Position numbers and translations under genes: made by a program | Shown here: in pieces, positions 6,917 to 8,620 of the stretch | Position numbering within the stretch: position 1 is the first letter of the stretch | Layout: each line of letters opens with the position of its first letter | Source: Candidatus Sumerlaeota bacterium | GTDB taxonomy: Bacteria; Sumerlaeota; Sumerlaeia; MVZB01; JAJFLK01 | Length of the DNA: 8,620 nucleotides | Direction: 5' to 3' | Assembly: GCA_021772735.1 (NCBI GenBank) | Contig: JAJFLK010000343.1 | Location: forward strand, 1 to 8,620 | Notes under the pieces: model-generated | Told to the model about the DNA's origin: nothing | The model's database searches: none | Seen by the model: only the letters and a program-made list of their open reading frames with translations

Positions 6917-6922
6917 CCTCCT
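6917..6922 (-). promoter_or_regulatory. Ribosome binding site fixing the start of the 131-aa protein
   Basis: AGGAGG within AAAGGAGGAG on the minus strand, seven bases before the ATG at 6909. It falls within the longer GTG-started version and so supports the shorter start. Confidence 0.9.
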
Positions 6923-7059
6923 TTCACCCTTTGCTTTTCTTGCCGGATAGCTTATTTGGAGCGCTCGCGCGCTGGTTAAAGGAAGGACATCAACCGATCC
7001 GGTCTGCGGACGATGCCCCCTGCTTTCGCAACATTCGTCGGCATAAAGAGATGAGTTCT

Positions 7060-7074
7060 GCAAGAAGCAGGCCA
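7060..7074 (-). promoter_or_regulatory. Candidate sigma-54 (-24/-12) promoter of the exported-protein operon
   Basis: The minus strand reads TTGGCCTGCTTCTTGCA. Against TGGCACG-N4-TTGCW it keeps TGGC, the G, TTGC and the final W, with GG (7073-7072) and GC (7061-7060) ten bases apart; only the A and C of CAC differ. The predicted start is near 7048. The match is weaker than that before nifJ, but it is supported by position and by the shared upstream words. Confidence 0.5.
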
Positions 7075-7130
7075 AGCCCCGACATTTCCATAAATCCAAT
7101 GGCGCCAGCACATTCAGGGCCGCTCGATTC

Positions 7131-7153
7131 GGGTTGCACGGGGCGATGTTGCA
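7131..7153. promoter_or_regulatory. Possible activator-binding words shared with the nifJ upstream region
   Basis: GGGTTGCACG (7131-7140) and ATGTTGCA (7146-7153) both also occur, adjacent and in swapped order, in the nifJ upstream region (3827-3836 and 3819-3826). Here they lie about 80-105 bases upstream of the predicted sigma-54 start, a typical enhancer distance. The shared words are seen directly; a common activator is inference. Confidence 0.4.
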
Positions 7154-7304
7154 TGGAGGTCGCGGGCGAGGACGCGCGCCGCGATGCGACGCAACGGTCT
7201 CAAATCGCCCCTGGACGGCAGATGCCGGCCGGGCATGAGCGGGTCCGTACGGCGCCAGAGCCGTGCGTTCTCAGATTGTCTCTATCGCGCAATGGTCGAG
7301 ACGA

Positions 7305-8620
7305 TCAGGGAGTGATTTTGAGCAGCGAGCTTTCCAAATCTGAAGAGAGGAAGATCGTTCCAGCGGCGTCCACGGCGATGCCTGAGGGCATGTATGCGGG
7401 CGGCAGGCCGAACGGAGCGCGCAGGCCGATGGGCAGGTTCTCGGCGACGACCTCAATCCGGCCGCTCGTCGGATCGATTGCGATGACCCGCCGCTCGCGA
7501 ACCTCGCTGACGATCAGACGTCCATCGGGAGCGACTGCGATGCCTTCGGGGCCAACCAGACCCTTAACGACTTCGGTCGCCTCAGCGCCGTCCAGATCGG
7601 CCTTGATCACTCGTCCGCCTATTGCGCGGGTGATGTAGACGGACGATGCGCCGTCCCACGCGATCGCGACCGCGCCGATCAGGCGGTCGGCTAATACCGT
7701 GCGTTCGGATTTATCTGCGCCCGAGGCGCGCAAGAGCGAACTCGTTCCGCCTTCGAGCACAATCCAATCGCCTCCGGGCAGTTCGATGGCGTCCATCGGT
7801 CGTGAAAAATCGTGAGTCGTAAAAATCTCTTCGCCGCTCACGCGGTCGATCATCCGGATCGTATTGCCGAACCAGCTCGAGACAAGCAAATGCTCTTGGT
7901 TCGCCGAGATGCCGATCGGGTTCTTCAGCGCGCCGGAGTAGCTGTCTGGCAGGTCGCGCACTTCCCCGGTCGCCGCGTTAACCTCATGGAGTCGAAAACC
8001 ACCGGCGACATAAATCAGATCTCCTGCTTCGGTATGAATCAGATCGATATCGGCCGGCGCTGAAAAAGCGCTCTCCTTGACGGTCCGCGCTTCGCCGGTC
8101 GCTGTGTCGATCTCATAGATCCCGCTGTTGGCCATGATCGTGACGAACATGCGATCGTGCGAGTCGAAGGCGAGGTTATCCATCGCCTGGCGGAAGGCGA
8201 TCGTCTTGATCCGCCCTCCGCTCCCGGGGTCGAGGTGAACGATCTCGCCGCGAGCCGTATCGAGCGCCCAGAGATTCCCCTTCGAATCGAAATTCACAGC
8301 CGCCGGCGTGTCCAAGCCCTCGGCCACGACGGTCAGCTCGCCGGTATCGACGTCAATGCGGGCGATCTGTCCCTTGAACCACAGCGGGCCGTAAATTTTT
8401 CCATCCGGCCCGATATCGAAGCCATTGAGTCCGCCCATGCCTTCGAGGATGAGTCGCGGTTCGTTGGCCCCGGCTGGATCGATCTCGTAAAGCGCATCGC
8501 CTAGGAAAACCTGCGACGCGAAGAGACGCCCGCCCTCGTCGAACGCAAGCGAGTTGATCCCCGGCAGGCCGGTGGCGAGTTCGCGAATCTCGCCGCCGGG
8601 CGCCTGGGCGTGAACAATCC
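7305..8620 (-). CDS. NHL/SMP-30-like beta-propeller protein, N-terminus beyond window edge
   Basis: The frame is open from the right edge: 437 residues are visible, 60 of them before the first in-window ATG (8438), which is not the true start because the upstream residues continue the same repeat pattern. The protein is built of about 40-45-residue blades with a recurring scheme: a hydrophobic strand, then DxxGxLW/IYV, then a strand ending in xxIDxxTGE. Examples are NGFDIGPDGKIYG, AAVNFDSKGNLWALDTARG, EGIAVAPDGRLIVSEV and SGIAVDAAGTIFLSSD. This fits the NHL, gluconolactonase (SMP-30) or virginiamycin-B-lyase-like propeller class, at least six blades, ending neatly with SSLLKITP. No catalytic residues can be assigned safely, so the role (ligand binding, lactonase-like or scaffold) is open. 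Any signal peptide would be outside the window. It is separated by 395 bases from the next gene, so it is probably not in the same operon. Confidence 0.85.
   Translation of the reverse strand, partial: IVHAQAPGGEIRELATGLPGINSLAFDEGGRLFASQVFLGDALYEIDPAGANEPRLILEGMGGLNGFDIGPDGKIYGPLWFKGQIARIDVDTGELTVVAEGLDTPAAVNFDSKGNLWALDTARGEIVHLDPGSGGRIKTIAFRQAMDNLAFDSHDRMFVTIMANSGIYEIDTATGEARTVKESAFSAPADIDLIHTEAGDLIYVAGGFRLHEVNAATGEVRDLPDSYSGALKNPIGISANQEHLLVSSWFGNTIRMIDRVSGEEIFTTHDFSRPMDAIELPGGDWIVLEGGTSSLLRASGADKSERTVLADRLIGAVAIAWDGASSVYITRAIGGRVIKADLDGAEATEVVKGLVGPEGIAVAPDGRLIVSEVRERRVIAIDPTSGRIEVVAENLPIGLRAPFGLPPAYMPSGIAVDAAGTIFLSSDLESSLLKITP

Larger units (their letters stand above)
6910..7304. other. 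395-base intergenic region with operon promoter and leader
   Basis: No convincing gene is present. It holds, in minus-strand order, the end region of the propeller gene (no stem with U-tract, so no intrinsic terminator seen), TGCAAC-type words (7131-7153), a candidate sigma-54 promoter (7060-7074), and a leader of about 140 bases. In the leader, AGCGC-GCGA-GCGCT (6973-6960) forms a hairpin with a GNRA-type tetraloop, enclosed by a longer-range pairing CCGGAT/ATCCGG (7002-6997 with 6948-6943). A 54-codon open frame (7154-6990) runs through the promoter but lacks a ribosome binding site. Confidence 0.6.

Noticed and set aside
6899..7111. Minus-strand 70-codon frame overlapping the start of the 131-aa gene
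   Set aside because: No ATG near a ribosome binding site, no domain-like pattern, and it overlaps the promoter and leader of the exported operon.
7261..7304. Terminator after the propeller gene
   Set aside because: Only a 5-base GTCTC/GAGAC stem with a 15-base loop and no U-tract, so not supported as an intrinsic terminator.
6208..7638. Plus-strand 476-codon open frame
   Set aside because: Runs antisense across three minus-strand genes and two intergenic regions; composition is arginine/serine-rich without any domain pattern.

Overview
The window is a GC-rich bacterial stretch in which every gene I can support lies on the minus strand, so transcription runs right to left. Strong AGGAGG-type ribosome binding sites, a c-type cytochrome fused to a peptidylglycine-monooxygenase-like copper domain, and a secreted DUF2911 protein are typical of environmental Gram-negative lineages such as Acidobacteriota, Planctomycetota or Hydrogenedentota. 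This placement is a guess from gene content, not a phylogeny.

Layout in the direction of transcription. (1) 8620-7305: the C-terminal part, cut by the window edge, of an NHL/SMP-30-like beta-propeller protein. (2) 7304-6910: a 395-base intergenic region with a candidate sigma-54 (-24/-12) promoter, TGCAAC-type words upstream of it, and a long potentially structured leader. (3) 6909-3999: a compact three-gene unit encoding only exported proteins. These are a 131-residue periplasmic protein, a 424-residue mono-haem cytochrome c/copper-monooxygenase-like protein, and a 340-residue DUF2911 protein. The unit ends in a textbook intrinsic terminator at 3908-3940. (4) 3907-3569: a second intergenic region with an array of heptamers, a perfect dyad and a near-consensus sigma-54 promoter. 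(5) 3568-1: a nearly complete pyruvate:ferredoxin (flavodoxin) oxidoreductase gene, nifJ/por, with all 12 cluster cysteines and the thiamine-diphosphate motif intact. Only its last few codons can be missing. The gene has no stop codon inside the window, so it shows up only when the frame is read through to the left edge.

How it fits together. NifJ interconverts pyruvate and acetyl-CoA plus low-potential reduced ferredoxin/flavodoxin in the cytoplasm. The three-gene unit looks like a periplasmic redox module: a haem c joined to a two-copper hydroxylase-like domain, flanked by two accessory secreted proteins of unknown role. The most interesting observation is regulatory. Both transcription units have sigma-54-type elements with exact GG-N10-GC spacing, and upstream of each, at distances typical of enhancers, lie the same words (GGGTTGCACG and ATGTTGCA on the plus strand). 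This suggests, without proving it, that one sigma-54 activator links nifJ to the exported cytochrome/copper unit.

I saw no tRNA, rRNA, CRISPR array, insertion sequence or attachment site.
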